Positions 9,245 to 18,306 of a stretch of DNA of 45,200 nt are shown here, piece after piece. Source of the DNA: SAR324 cluster bacterium (GTDB lineage: Bacteria > SAR324 > XYD2-FULL-50-16); the NCBI GenBank assembly GCA_002401295.1, contig NVSR01000114.1, positions 1 through 45,200 of the forward strand. The letters are read 5' to 3'. The translations under genes were made by a program, and so were the position numbers. How positions within the stretch are numbered: position 1 is the first letter of the stretch; each line of letters starts with the position of its first letter. The notes under the pieces are model-generated. The model had not been told where the DNA came from and searched no databases. It worked only from the letters and a program-made list of their open reading frames with translations.

Positions 9245-10253
9245 CAGTTTTCCCTGTAGTTTGAATGAAGCTCCGGATACTAGACATGGCCTCGATACTA
9301 TTCTGGCTGCCGGGAGCAAAGCTCGCGAATTTAACCAAATCTACCAGCTTGAGGAATTGCTGGAGCTGGTGCTTTTGCGCGGGAGAAAACAGAGTTAAAT
9401 GAGAAATATCCTGGATAAATTCCTCTGTGGTTTGCTCCTGAGCTGGTATGCTAAAATATTGCTCTACATATTGTCTGAGAATTGTAGAAAGACGAATATG
9501 TAACAATTCAAATTGATCTTGACTAATGAGATCTTCCTTTTCCAATTTATCCAGAGCCTGCAACGCTTCCAAATGATAATTTCGACTCTCCTCCACCCTC
9601 GTGACATGGGCCTGGGAGCGATTTTGATAGCGAAGCAATAAAAAGAACAAAAGTCCTAAACTAACTAAAGCTAAAAGGGTCAGTAAAAAAGGCCAGTAGT
9701 TAAATAAGGGCAGGATGGGTCCTCTGAGTGGCCTGATCTCCTCTATCGTCGTCAGGGAAACGGGGTCTACCTGATATTTTATGGCTTCAGTGGTGATGGT
9801 GTAAACCGGCCATGGGGCTTCAGCCGTGGGTTTTTCTTTTTCCAGACGAAAATGGACCTGGAAGGGCTTGATTTGAAACTCACCGGAATTCAGAGGTTCC
9901 AGCTTATAGTCCCATTGGTAGAAGAGAGTTGCCTGATCCTTCAACCAACCGTCATTACTTTTGGGTTTCTCCACTAAAAGCAGAGGGCTGTAAACATCCT
10001 CAGAGAGATAGGGAGCTGTGAGGACAATACCCGCTTCGGCTTCCACAAAAATTTGTAATCGTAAATAATCCGTCAATGGGATTTTCGCCTGAGATAATCT
10101 CACTTTGACCTGAATGGGAGCCCCACCCAGGGTAGCGACTTTTTCCACTTGATAAGAAGGATCTTTGAGTGACTCGGAAGCCTGCTGGGAGCTATCACAA
10201 CCAAAGAAAAAAAGAGAGCCTACTAAAGCTAGATAGAAAGAAAAGGGTTTCAT
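9234..10253 (-). CDS. BatD/DUF4381-like lipoprotein of the MoxR cluster
   Basis: The protein has 339 residues. A lipoprotein signal ends in a lipobox with Cys19 (FFFGC). A beta-rich periplasmic part follows, then one membrane segment (PFLLTLLALVSLGLLFFLLL) around residues 190-208, and a helical cytoplasmic tail. Proteins with this plan (BatD or DUF4381) accompany MoxR, DUF58 and VWA genes in many proteobacteria. The start ATG overlaps the stop of the DUF58 gene as ATGA, so translation is coupled. Assignment rests mainly on position and topology, because sequence conservation in this family is low. Confidence 0.7.
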   Translation of the reverse strand: MKPFSFYLALVGSLFFFGCDSSQQASESLKDPSYQVEKVATLGGAPIQVKVRLSQAKIPLTDYLRLQIFVEAEAGIVLTAPYLSEDVYSPLLLVEKPKSNDGWLKDQATLFYQWDYKLEPLNSGEFQIKPFQVHFRLEKEKPTAEAPWPVYTITTEAIKYQVDPVSLTTIEEIRPLRGPILPLFNYWPFLLTLLALVSLGLLFFLLLRYQNRSQAHVTRVEESRNYHLEALQALDKLEKEDLISQDQFELLHIRLSTILRQYVEQYFSIPAQEQTTEEFIQDISHLTLFSPAQKHQLQQFLKLVDLVKFASFAPGSQNSIEAMSSIRSFIQTTGKTDGI

Positions 10254-11170
10254 GCTCTGGCTCCCCGCTTCTTGAAAAAATTTGTCAGGTCATGTTCAAA
10301 AGGACGATCCGTACGGATTTTTAAATGATCGATCTTCATTTTCCTGAACTCTGCTTTTTTAGTTTCATCAAAACGAAGCCGCTGCAAACGGTAATGATGC
10401 CGCCAGGAACGGCTACTCGTATCCACCAGACTTCTGACACCGGTTTCCGGGTCTTCCAGTTCAATCAGACCGACCCTGGCCAGTTCACTTTCCTGGGGAT
10501 CAAAAATTTCCACAGCAACCAGATCGTGACGTTTGTTGACAATATTCATACTGCGGAAGAAATCCTGATCCAAAAAGTCTGAGACCAAAAAAACGACGGC
10601 CCGCTTTTTGTGCATACGGCGAAAATACTCCAAAGCAGCTTTGATGGAGGTCTTCTTGTGTTGCGGTTTGAAATAAAGGAGTTCACGAATCACTCGGAGC
10701 ACATGAGTCCTGCCTTTCTTAGCAGGCACGAAGAGTTCTACCTGATCAGAGAAGAGGATCAGCCCTACTTTATCGTTATTTTTGATGGCATTGAAGGCTA
10801 AAACGGCACAAAGTTCGGCAGCAACTTCTTTCTTCGCCTGGTGTACACTGCCAAACATGCCTGAGGCGGAGATATCTACCACGAACATAATGGTCAGTTC
10901 CCGCTCTTCCACATAACTGCGTACATAGGGATGCCCCATGCGAGCCGTGACATTCCAATCGATGAGACGAGGTTCATCCCCCTCATGATACTCTCGCACC
11001 ATGTCAAATTCCATTCCACGGCCTTTGAAGGCACTTTGGTATTCTCCGGCCATGACGTCATTGACCATACGCCGGGAACGGATTTGAATCTGTCGCACTT
11101 TCTTGAGCAATGCCTTTTCAGGCATGGACTCTTTTTGTTCAGGTGCTTTTTGTCTGCGGAACCACAACAT
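10250..11170 (-). CDS. DUF58 domain protein (VWA-like) of the MoxR cluster
   Basis: The protein has 306 residues. The conserved DUF58 core YHEGDEPRLIDWNVTARMG and RSYVEERE lies near residues 80-110. It is followed directly by a VWA-like segment with VVDISAS. DUF58 proteins are encoded next to MoxR ATPases and are believed to act as adaptors or substrate receptors. No membrane segment is visible, so it is cytoplasmic. It lies 55 bases downstream of moxR and overlaps the next gene by four bases. The family is secure; the physiological target is unknown. Confidence 0.88.
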   Translation of the reverse strand: MLWFRRQKAPEQKESMPEKALLKKVRQIQIRSRRMVNDVMAGEYQSAFKGRGMEFDMVREYHEGDEPRLIDWNVTARMGHPYVRSYVEERELTIMFVVDISASGMFGSVHQAKKEVAAELCAVLAFNAIKNNDKVGLILFSDQVELFVPAKKGRTHVLRVIRELLYFKPQHKKTSIKAALEYFRRMHKKRAVVFLVSDFLDQDFFRSMNIVNKRHDLVAVEIFDPQESELARVGLIELEDPETGVRSLVDTSSRSWRHHYRLQRLRFDETKKAEFRKMKIDHLKIRTDRPFEHDLTNFFKKRGARA

Positions 11171-11225
11171 TTTCCGGCCGGATAACGGTTAAAAGAACGA
11201 ATGGATGGATGAAGAAGTAGCTCGT

Positions 11226-12233
11226 TTAGGGAACGGGGATTTCTGACAAGAGAGTTTGCACAATATGATCGGATGTTTTTTCCTCAGCCTCCGCTTCGTA
11301 AGTAACCATGATTCGATGTCGTAAAACATCTGGGGCAATCGCTTTAATGTCTTGGGGAGACACAAAACCCTTGCCCTGTAAAAAAGCATAAGCTCGGGAC
11401 GCAATGGCCAGAGTAATTGTGGCACGAGGTGAAGCACCCACTTCAATGAGACCACTCAGGCTGGAGAGGCCATAACTTTCGGGGTTCCTTGTGGCATCCA
11501 CCAGATTGACAATATAGTCTTTAATCTTATCGTCCACGTAGATATCTTCCACAATTTTTTGCATATTCAAGACTTCCTCTTTGCTCAGGATCTGGCGTGT
11601 GGCAATCTCTTGGGAAAAGCTGGTGACACGATTGAGAATTTCCCTTTCTTCCTGTTTGGAAGGGTATTCGATCTTCAATTTCATCATGAAACGATCGATT
11701 TGGGCTTCCGGAAGCGGATAGGTTCCTTCCTGTTCAATAGGATTCTGTGTGGCCAATACCAGGAAAGGCTTCTCCAGCTTGTAAGTGGTTCCCGCCAGAG
11801 TCACCTGTTTTTCCTGCATGACTTCCAATAAAGCACTTTGAACCTTAGCCGGTGCCCGGTTGATTTCATCCGCTAGCAGCACATTTGTAAAAACAGGTCC
11901 TTTTTTAGGCGTAAAGGTTCCATCTTTTGGATTGAAAATATTGGTACCTACTAAGTCAGCGGGTAACATGTCAGGTGTGAATTGTACCCGGCTGAAATTG
12001 GCATTCAATGTTTGAGACAGGCAGTTGACGGCCAGGGTTTTTGCCAAACCAGGCAAGCCTTCCAGTAGAATATGGCCTCCTGTCAACAGACCGATCAACA
12101 TGCGTTCAATCATGTATTCCTGTCCGATAATTGTTTTAGCAATCTCTGCTCTGACATCTTGAATTTTTAGACTTTCTTCCTTGATGAGGCTTTCCAGCTC
12201 CTTGATCTGTCCGTACATAGCTGCTTTTGACAT
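11226..12233 (-). CDS. MoxR-family AAA+ ATPase
   Basis: The protein has 335 residues. Walker A is GLPGLAKT at 59-66 and Walker B is LLADEINRAPAK. A sensor-1-like ATQNPIEQEGTYPLPEAQ segment and a lid region with ASPRATI follow. MoxR ATPases work with VWA-domain proteins in chaperone-like maturation of complexes, and the four-gene set here (moxR, DUF58, BatD-like, BatA-like) is the classic arrangement. The frame reaches 12347, but the upstream extension lies in the lexA/moxR intergenic region and has no family similarity, so the ATG at 12233 is taken. It heads the leftward operon and is divergent from lexA. Confidence 0.93.
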   Translation of the reverse strand: MSKAAMYGQIKELESLIKEESLKIQDVRAEIAKTIIGQEYMIERMLIGLLTGGHILLEGLPGLAKTLAVNCLSQTLNANFSRVQFTPDMLPADLVGTNIFNPKDGTFTPKKGPVFTNVLLADEINRAPAKVQSALLEVMQEKQVTLAGTTYKLEKPFLVLATQNPIEQEGTYPLPEAQIDRFMMKLKIEYPSKQEEREILNRVTSFSQEIATRQILSKEEVLNMQKIVEDIYVDDKIKDYIVNLVDATRNPESYGLSSLSGLIEVGASPRATITLAIASRAYAFLQGKGFVSPQDIKAIAPDVLRHRIMVTYEAEAEEKTSDHIVQTLLSEIPVP

Positions 12234-12340
12234 GTGAGTTTTTCTAGGGAGATATAAGGTGATAGTGGTCGCATCATAATTCCGAGGAGGCTCTCGATCA
12301 AGGGGAGTCCTTGAAAAACCTTGCAGAACAAATAAATTGA

Positions 12341-12373
12341 TTGACAAAACCTTTGCCTAAAGTACATATGTTC
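12341..12373 (+). promoter_or_regulatory. Probable lexA promoter with overlapping LexA operator
   Basis: A perfect -35 box TTGACA (12341-12346) is followed after 17 bases by a -10-like ACATAT (12364-12369). The -10 lies inside GTACATATGTTC (12362-12373). This differs by one base from the Firmicute-type LexA box GAAC-N4-GTTC. An operator covering the -10 of lexA fits autorepression. The promoter is well supported; the operator is inference. Confidence 0.55.
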
Positions 12374-12444
12374 AGTATTATCTACTAGTGAATATGAAGT
12401 GTAGCCTGAAACGATCGACTCACAAAATAACCTAAGAGGTCCCT

Positions 12445-13092
12445 TTGAAAAAACTAACAAAGCGCCAGCGAGAGATGCTGGACTATATCAAAGAATATAT
12501 TGAGGATCATCGGTATTCCCCAAGCGTTCGTGATATTGCTGCCCACTTTTCTTTAGCTTCGGCTGGAGGTGTGCACAAACACCTGAAAAATCTGGAGCAA
12601 AAGGGTTATATTTCGACAGGGAAAAAAATATCCCGTTCCATTCGTGTGTTGGAAGAAAATCAGGTCCCCGTTTTACCCTTTGGTATCCGTGGCGCGCAAA
12701 CGGATATGCGCCTGGTAGAACTTCCCCTGAGGGGCAGAGTCGCGGCAGGAGCCCCCATTGACTATCGGTTGGACAACGAATTCATTCCTTTCCCCGCATC
12801 CATGGTGAAACAGCCGGAAAAAACCTATGTGCTGCAAGTGCGAGGAAATTCCATGATTGAAGACTGCATTTGCGATGGGGATTATGTCCTGGTGGAAAAT
12901 CGGAACACCGCGGATAACGGTGAGATGGTGATCGCTATGTTGAATTATCAAGAGGCTACTCTTAAAAAGGTCTTTTTTGAAGGAAAACAGGTGCGCTTGC
13001 AACCTGCGAACTATACGATGGAGCCGATTTATGTGAGTGCCGAAGACCTGACTATTCAAGGTGTGGTTGTCGGAATTTTAAGAAAATATTAA
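12445..13092 (+). CDS. lexA: LexA, SOS-response transcriptional repressor and self-cleaving protease
   Basis: The protein has 215 residues. The N-terminal winged helix-turn-helix (LTKRQREMLDYIKEYI, then YSPSVRDIAAHF) binds SOS operators. The C-terminal S24 peptidase domain holds the Ala101-Gly102 cleavage site (RVAAGAP), Ser136 in VRGNSM and Lys174 in ATLKK. RecA filaments trigger self-cleavage after DNA damage. The start is a TTG preceded by AAGAGGT at good spacing; no upstream ATG fits. A linker of about 20 extra residues before the cleavage site makes it slightly longer than E. coli LexA (202). A ferredoxin gene follows after a short gap. Confidence 0.95.
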   Translation: MKKLTKRQREMLDYIKEYIEDHRYSPSVRDIAAHFSLASAGGVHKHLKNLEQKGYISTGKKISRSIRVLEENQVPVLPFGIRGAQTDMRLVELPLRGRVAAGAPIDYRLDNEFIPFPASMVKQPEKTYVLQVRGNSMIEDCICDGDYVLVENRNTADNGEMVIAMLNYQEATLKKVFFEGKQVRLQPANYTMEPIYVSAEDLTIQGVVVGILRKY

Positions 13093-13140
13093 TTGCTTGG
13101 GCTATTCAGGCTTGAGTTAACAGTAATCGAATCAAAAAAT

Positions 13141-13377
13141 ATGGCGACAACCAAAGGGAAACTCCCTGAAAATATTCCGGGACAGTTTTATGTGGATGAG
13201 GAATGCATTGATTGTAATCTTTGTGAAGAGATTGCCCCCAATAATTTTCTGGGCAATCCCGAGGAGGGATATCATTATGTAATCAAGCAACCCAGCACAA
13301 AAGAAGAAGAGGAATTAGTCCGGGATGCTTTAGATTCTTGCCCGACCGAAGCGATCGGGGATGATGGCGAGAATTAG
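13141..13377 (+). CDS. Small [4Fe-4S] ferredoxin
   Basis: The protein has 78 residues. It has one cluster-binding set: CxxCxxC in ECIDCNLCEE and a remote Cys followed by Pro (SCPTEA). It is an electron carrier of the single-cluster ferredoxin type; partner enzymes are not nearby. The frame is open back to 13093, directly after the lexA stop. The ATG at 13141 gives the usual length, so it is preferred. Its stop overlaps the stop of the converging membrane-protein gene by four bases. Confidence 0.88.
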   Translation: MATTKGKLPENIPGQFYVDEECIDCNLCEEIAPNNFLGNPEEGYHYVIKQPSTKEEEELVRDALDSCPTEAIGDDGEN

Positions 13378-14162
13378 TGAATGATATCAAAAATATGGTC
13401 ACGCAAGCGCGTCCAAATTTCATAAAGAGGATCCCTAGGTAGTTGATCCCATTCCATCAAGTTGAGCACATAATGCCTGATTTTACTTCGTGTCATGTTA
13501 CGGCTTTCCCAGTCGGCATAGATATCCTCTTCTTCCTTCGTCAACGGCTTGCCATTCAACTGCTTGCGATAAAGGAATTTTAGAGCGCTATCAGGGAATT
13601 TGTGAACAAAATCCATGATTGCGGCACCGGAGATCGGACCTGTGCCGTAGACCACATCATCTTCTCCCTCCGTAATATTCTCCCAGCTATCTTCAGCGAA
13701 GCCTTCCAAAGCGTCGAGTGAGTCCAATTCTTCAATCATTTCCTCTTTGCTGCTATCTCGCTTTTCCATGCCCTCTTCAGGCTCCATCGGTGATGGCCCT
13801 GTTTCTTCGGCACCCTCAGCTTCGTGAACAGCTTCTTGGGGTTCCATAGCGGGTTGCGGCTGCTTAGCCTTACGCGCCAGAATTGCTTGTCGTGTCTGTG
13901 CTTCCTTTTCTGAGGAAGGCAGTAAGACCATAATAGTGAAGCTAATTCCGGAGATTAAGAAACTGAGAGAAAAAATGAGTCCCTTTTTATTCTGCGTATA
14001 TTTGTAAGGGTTCATCACTCTACGTACAGGAGATATACCACTTTGCACCAATACGTAATTACTATTCATTTCACTAAAAAAATGGTAGGTCGCACCAGCC
14101 AAGGCTAAAATCAGCAAGGTGACTGCCGTCATAAAGGCTGTGGATGCGTTGAGTCGATTCAT
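13374..14162 (-). CDS. Membrane protein of unknown function with acidic linker
   Basis: The protein has 262 residues. The ATG at 14162 has an AGAGG ribosome binding site six bases upstream, so it is preferred over 14177. Two membrane segments lie at about residues 8-28 and 61-82. A Pro/Glu-rich, strongly acidic stretch covers roughly 95-165, then a conserved-looking helical domain ends the protein (from VYGTGPISG to RDHIFDIIH). I do not recognise the family. It may be an anchored cytoplasmic adaptor, since the large domain should be inside if the N-terminus is inside. It converges on the ferredoxin gene with overlapping stops. Confidence 0.7.
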   Translation of the reverse strand: MNRLNASTAFMTAVTLLILALAGATYHFFSEMNSNYVLVQSGISPVRRVMNPYKYTQNKKGLIFSLSFLISGISFTIMVLLPSSEKEAQTRQAILARKAKQPQPAMEPQEAVHEAEGAEETGPSPMEPEEGMEKRDSSKEEMIEELDSLDALEGFAEDSWENITEGEDDVVYGTGPISGAAIMDFVHKFPDSALKFLYRKQLNGKPLTKEEEDIYADWESRNMTRSKIRHYVLNLMEWDQLPRDPLYEIWTRLRDHIFDIIH

Positions 14163-14488
14163 GCTAAACCTCTGCATTAAGATGTCTTGATAAGTTGATC
14201 CTATAGCTCTATCGGCAGAGAGACGTAAAACTTGAGCCCTTTTTACTTTTTTATTTTTTTATTTTACCTGCTGTGATGACCAGAGGTAAAGAGGCGAATC
14301 CCTTTGCACAAATAAGAAAGATACTTTATAAACAGAGCTGAATACTGTAATGCTATGATTTTTCGAGTGGCCTGATCTATATGTAAAACCCTTCATGAAA
14401 GGGGGCTTGATGCTTTTTCCCGTTATCGTTATAAGGGAAGAAGGGGAGTTAGGGTTGCTAAATTATTGGTACAATTGTAAAAGACATT
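14163..14488. other. Intergenic region between divergent genes
   Basis: This stretch of 326 bases separates two divergent membrane-protein genes and should hold both promoters. It has a T-rich run near 14238-14272 and a small CCCTT/AAGGG hairpin near 14392-14406. No convincing -35/-10 pair, RNA gene or repeat was found. Confidence 0.4.
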
Positions 14489-15271
14489 ATGGCGAAAAAA
14501 GCAAAGCAAACAAAGAGTACTGGTAGTAAGAAAAAAGGGTTCTTCATTTTAATCCTGCTCTTGAGCCTACTGATAGGAGGGGCTGCCTATTATTGGTATT
14601 TCTCTCCGGGAATGCTTTTTGAGGCGGAGGACAGCGAATTGATGATGGAAGCCCCGCTAACAAGTCTTCAAGTAGAACCTGAGGCATCGGAAGATCTCAG
14701 TCCCAACCAAGGGGTGGTGAGAACGTTTTTGGAAGAGCAAGCCGACCCCTTACCGGAGCCTCCAAAGCCGGTGAAAAAGACTCGCCGGAAGCAAACCAAA
14801 TACTATGTTAAAGTAGGAACCTGCCTGTTTGTTGAGTGTCAAGTACAGTACTCTCAATTGATTGAAACGAAGAAAATGCCTATTTTCAAAACCAGCGCAG
14901 TCAAGGTAACCAAGTATTATGAATTGATCTCCTCTTCCAGTTATAGTCTGGAGCGAGCCAGGGAGAAAAGGGCTCTATTACTGAAATACAACAAGCGCCT
15001 TTCACCTTACCTGGTCCCCCATAAGAAAGGTTACCGCATTTCTTTCGGTAGTTTTCCTGTAGAAGGCAAAGGGGTCGAAATGAAGTCTTATCTGGCTCAG
15101 TTGTATCCACAAATCAATATGGTCTTCGCCTTAGAGCCTCGTAAAGACCGGTATAAAGTCATTACGTTCCATGCTGGACCTTTCTCTTCCCAGGCCAAAG
15201 CACAGCAAGCTAAAATTCAATTACGCAAGCTTCCTGAGTTCATGGAAGCTAAAGTCATCACCAGAAAATAG
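14489..15271 (+). CDS. Single-pass membrane protein with SPOR-like C-terminal repeats
   Basis: The protein has 260 residues. A basic N-terminus (KKAKQTK...KKK) is followed by one membrane segment at about 19-39, an acidic and proline-rich linker to about 105, then two similar units. Each unit begins like YYVKVGTC or YKVITFHAGPF and continues with an alpha helix rich in Ala, Gln and Lys (SSQAKAQQAKIQLR). This is the pattern of SPOR domains, which bind denuded septal peptidoglycan. Topology would place these units in the periplasm. A role in cell division or envelope remodelling is inferred. SPOR domains diverge widely, so a profile search would be decisive. Confidence 0.62.
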   Translation: MAKKAKQTKSTGSKKKGFFILILLLSLLIGGAAYYWYFSPGMLFEAEDSELMMEAPLTSLQVEPEASEDLSPNQGVVRTFLEEQADPLPEPPKPVKKTRRKQTKYYVKVGTCLFVECQVQYSQLIETKKMPIFKTSAVKVTKYYELISSSSYSLERAREKRALLLKYNKRLSPYLVPHKKGYRISFGSFPVEGKGVEMKSYLAQLYPQINMVFALEPRKDRYKVITFHAGPFSSQAKAQQAKIQLRKLPEFMEAKVITRK

Positions 15272-15287
15272 GTGCTAAGATGGGCTT

Positions 15288-15306
15288 TCACAAGGATAGC
15301 TTGTGA
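15288..15306. repeat. 7-bp inverted repeat downstream of the SPOR-like gene
   Basis: TCACAAG and CTTGTGA are separated by five bases and begin 17 bases after the stop codon at 15271. No T-run follows, so it is at best a weak transcription terminator. Confidence 0.35.
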
Positions 15307-15403
15307 TGCCTTCTCGATCCCCCATAAAAAGCGCCCTTCTTGCTTGCCAAGCTTTCTCAAACATAATAATTTTTGACTATCTTAAATCAATGATTTTTTC
15401 TAG

Positions 15404-16732
15404 ATGAGCCCACTCCAGAATGCCATGCTTCAAACACACCGAGCACGTACTATTATTGCTTTTGTAATTCTCGCCATTACCATTGCTTTACTTTATCGCT
15501 TTAGGGAAGTCCTACCTATTTTCATTTTGGCTATGTTCCTGGCTTATATCCTAACCCCTGTGGTGACCTGGATCTCGTCCAAACAGATCCTCAACCGTAA
15601 GATTCCCAGGGGCCTGGCAATCATTGGTATCTATGTCCTATCCATCACGGGGCTCTCTTTTGGAGGAACCTATTTTGTGGTGAATCTCTCTAATGAGATG
15701 CAGGTCTTAGTGCAAAACATTCCCAGCTATGGCAAGCACATCACGAAAAACTGGGTTCCCGCGATTAGTGAAAGCATTCAGTCCATCTCTGAGTACATGC
15801 CTCAGGTGGAAAAGAATGAGCCCTCCGTAGAGCAACCTCATGAGAGCAGACAACCGATTTTACAGTCTGATACAGTTCAGAGTGTGGACAATGAGGTCAT
15901 CCGCTTTTTTCAAAATACCCGCTTCGAAATACGCCAGGATAAAGGAGGATTTGAAGTGATCCCCCACCAGGTAACCCGGAGCAAGAAAATAGATCAGGGC
16001 AAAGAGTTCGACCTCGCCAAAATGATCGATGGAATAGTGGAAGATTTTATTGCCAATCTGCAAGGCATTCTTCTGGAGTTACTGGACTATGGTAAAATTA
16101 TTGTGCTGACCTTTGTCAACTCCTTGTTCCATACCATGATTACCTTGATGGTGGCGGCCTTTTTGATCATTGATCATGAAGAAATCATGAATTTTTTCCG
16201 AAATTTATTTCCCACACGTTTTCTCAATAATATTGAGCGCTTCCTGGAAAAACAGAATGATGGCTTACATGGAGTGATCAGAGGGCAATTGATCATCTGT
16301 GCGGTAAATGGAACCTTAACAGGGGTTGGCTTGCTCATTCTGGATGTCAATTTCGCCTTAACCCTCTCGATCCTAGCTACTATTTGCTCTCTGATCCCTA
16401 TCTTCGGGGTAATCATTTCCTCGGTGCCTATTGTTTTGATGGCGATCACTAATTCCCTTTGGACAGGAGTCCTGGCCTTACTCTGGATCCTGATCATCCA
16501 TTTCATTGAGGGCAACTTTTTGAATCCTAAAATCATCGGTAGATCTGCTGAAATCCATCCAGTTTTAGTGATCTTTGCTTTGCTGGCGGGAGAAAGGAGT
16601 TACGGCTTGTTTGGAGCCTTGATTGCTGTGCCTCTCTTTTCAATTTTACAGACTTCTTTCAATTTTATTCGAGAGACGATTTTTGAGGCGGAACGAGCCA
16701 AGGAAATACGCGATTCTCTTTCCCAGAACTAA
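15404..16732 (+). CDS. AI-2E/PerM family membrane transporter
   Basis: The protein has 442 residues. Family hallmarks are the N-terminal hydrophobic pair (IIAFVILAITIALLY, then VLPIFILAMFLAYILTP), and the C-terminal block GVIISSVPIVLMAI, HFIEGNFLNPKIIG and PVLVIFALLAGE. About eight membrane segments are predicted. Members export autoinducer-2 or other small molecules, or act as Na+/H+ antiporters, so the name does not fix the substrate. An insert of about 80 polar residues (roughly 125-210) after the early membrane segments makes the protein longer than the usual 350. The gene ends 16 bases before argH. Confidence 0.88.
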   Translation: MSPLQNAMLQTHRARTIIAFVILAITIALLYRFREVLPIFILAMFLAYILTPVVTWISSKQILNRKIPRGLAIIGIYVLSITGLSFGGTYFVVNLSNEMQVLVQNIPSYGKHITKNWVPAISESIQSISEYMPQVEKNEPSVEQPHESRQPILQSDTVQSVDNEVIRFFQNTRFEIRQDKGGFEVIPHQVTRSKKIDQGKEFDLAKMIDGIVEDFIANLQGILLELLDYGKIIVLTFVNSLFHTMITLMVAAFLIIDHEEIMNFFRNLFPTRFLNNIERFLEKQNDGLHGVIRGQLIICAVNGTLTGVGLLILDVNFALTLSILATICSLIPIFGVIISSVPIVLMAITNSLWTGVLALLWILIIHFIEGNFLNPKIIGRSAEIHPVLVIFALLAGERSYGLFGALIAVPLFSILQTSFNFIRETIFEAERAKEIRDSLSQN

Positions 16733-16748
16733 TATTTAAAAAAGCAAT

Positions 16749-18236
16749 ATGGCAAAGAAATCTCAAGTTTGGGGTGGGCGTTTAACAACAGCTCCCGACA
16801 AATTAAATATCAGTTTTTGTGCGGGTCGTGATGTCAATCCTCTGCCCATGGCAGATGAACTCTTATTGACCTATGACATTTGGACCAATCTAGCTCACAT
16901 CAGTATGCTCCGCAAAACGGAGATCTTAAGTGATGAAGAGCATGGGCAGATTAAAGCAGCTCTGATCCAACTGCAGCAGCAATTTGAGCAAGGGGAGTTC
17001 AAATTGGATCCCAGTAAGGAAGATGTACACATCAATGTAGAACATTTTGTGACAACCACTCAAAAAGTAGAAGCAGGCAAAAAGATTCATACTGGAAGGA
17101 GCCGTAATGATCAGGTTTCCACTGATATGCGCCTTTATATGCGAGCGGAAGCCCTGGAGTTGGTGGGACAGGTGATGACCTTAGTGCGTGCCATTCTCCA
17201 AGTTGCAGAGCAGGAGAAGGAAAGTTTGATGCCTGGTTTTACTCATTATCAGCCAGCAATGTTAACAACGGTTGCTCATTGGTTGACCAGTTGGAGTCAG
17301 GGTTTAATCAGGGATTGTCAGCGCTTATTGCAAGACTTGGTTTTACTCAATCGCAGCCCTTTGGGCGCAGCGGCTTCCTTCGGGACTTCCTGGCCGATTG
17401 ATCGGGAGCATTCCGCTGCTCTACTGGGTTTTGATGGAGTAGAAGAAAATACGTTGGATTGCATCAGCTCTCGTGGTGAAAATGAAGCGCGTCTTGCTTC
17501 CACGGTTTCTTTGTTAATGAATCATTTGAGCACGATCTCTCAGGATATTATCCTTTTGAGTACTCCCTACTATAATATGTTGGTGATTGATGACCGGTTT
17601 GTCACTGGATCTTCGATCATGCCCCAGAAGAGAAATCCCGACTTTGCCGAAGTGATTCGTAGTAAAGCCGCCGTGAGTCATGGTATCCTAACGAGTCTTT
17701 TGGGTATTCAAAAGGGCTCGATGAGTGGTTACAATCGCGACACACAACAGACAAAATACTTGGTGATGGACCTATTTCGAGAGTCCATGGGAGCCCCTTT
17801 GATTCTAGCCGGTGTGATTGAGACCATGACCTTCCAGCGAGAAGAGATGCTGAAGCAGTGTGAGTTCGGTTTCATGAACAGTGCGGATGTAGCGGATTGG
17901 TTAGCGAGAGAATTCGCTTTGTCTTTCCGAGACTGCTACGAACTACTGTCCCTGGCTGTTCGTTACAGTGAAAAAGCCGGTAAGTTAACGGATGAAGCGA
18001 TGGCGCAAGCAATTCAAGAGACAGGGTTGCCTGTTGAGATTACTAGTGAAAATCTGGCTTTTCTGAATACTCCCGCTGCTATGTTGGATAAAAAAGTCCA
18101 TACAGGTGCGCCCTCTCCTGTAGCGACTCAGCAGATGATCGAAAATCAACAACATGAATTAGAAAAATTAGCAGCACAGCAACAGCAGATTGAAGCGCAA
18201 GCGGAAGCTGCAAAAAAACAATGTTTTCAAAGCTAA
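16749..18236 (+). CDS. argH: Argininosuccinate lyase
   Basis: The protein has 495 residues. It splits argininosuccinate into arginine and fumarate, the last step of arginine synthesis. The fumarase/aspartase superfamily signature GSSIMPQKRNPD lies at 287-298 with catalytic Ser289. Other conserved blocks are WGGRL near the start, HTGRSRNDQVSTD, and FTHYQPA with the catalytic His. It is about 35 residues longer than usual because of a glutamine-rich coiled tail (QQHELEKLAAQQQQIEAQ). No other arg genes are nearby. Confidence 0.96.
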   Translation: MAKKSQVWGGRLTTAPDKLNISFCAGRDVNPLPMADELLLTYDIWTNLAHISMLRKTEILSDEEHGQIKAALIQLQQQFEQGEFKLDPSKEDVHINVEHFVTTTQKVEAGKKIHTGRSRNDQVSTDMRLYMRAEALELVGQVMTLVRAILQVAEQEKESLMPGFTHYQPAMLTTVAHWLTSWSQGLIRDCQRLLQDLVLLNRSPLGAAASFGTSWPIDREHSAALLGFDGVEENTLDCISSRGENEARLASTVSLLMNHLSTISQDIILLSTPYYNMLVIDDRFVTGSSIMPQKRNPDFAEVIRSKAAVSHGILTSLLGIQKGSMSGYNRDTQQTKYLVMDLFRESMGAPLILAGVIETMTFQREEMLKQCEFGFMNSADVADWLAREFALSFRDCYELLSLAVRYSEKAGKLTDEAMAQAIQETGLPVEITSENLAFLNTPAAMLDKKVHTGAPSPVATQQMIENQQHELEKLAAQQQQIEAQAEAAKKQCFQS

Positions 18237-18306
18237 GCAACTACTCTTGAACAGTGCGTTTAGAATCTGTCACCTTCGCCAAAAACACTGAACTAAAAGA
18301 CGTTTT

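Noticed and set aside
15288..15306. Hairpin after the SPOR-like gene as a true terminator
   Set aside because: The stem is only seven base pairs and no T-run follows; kept only as an inverted repeat.
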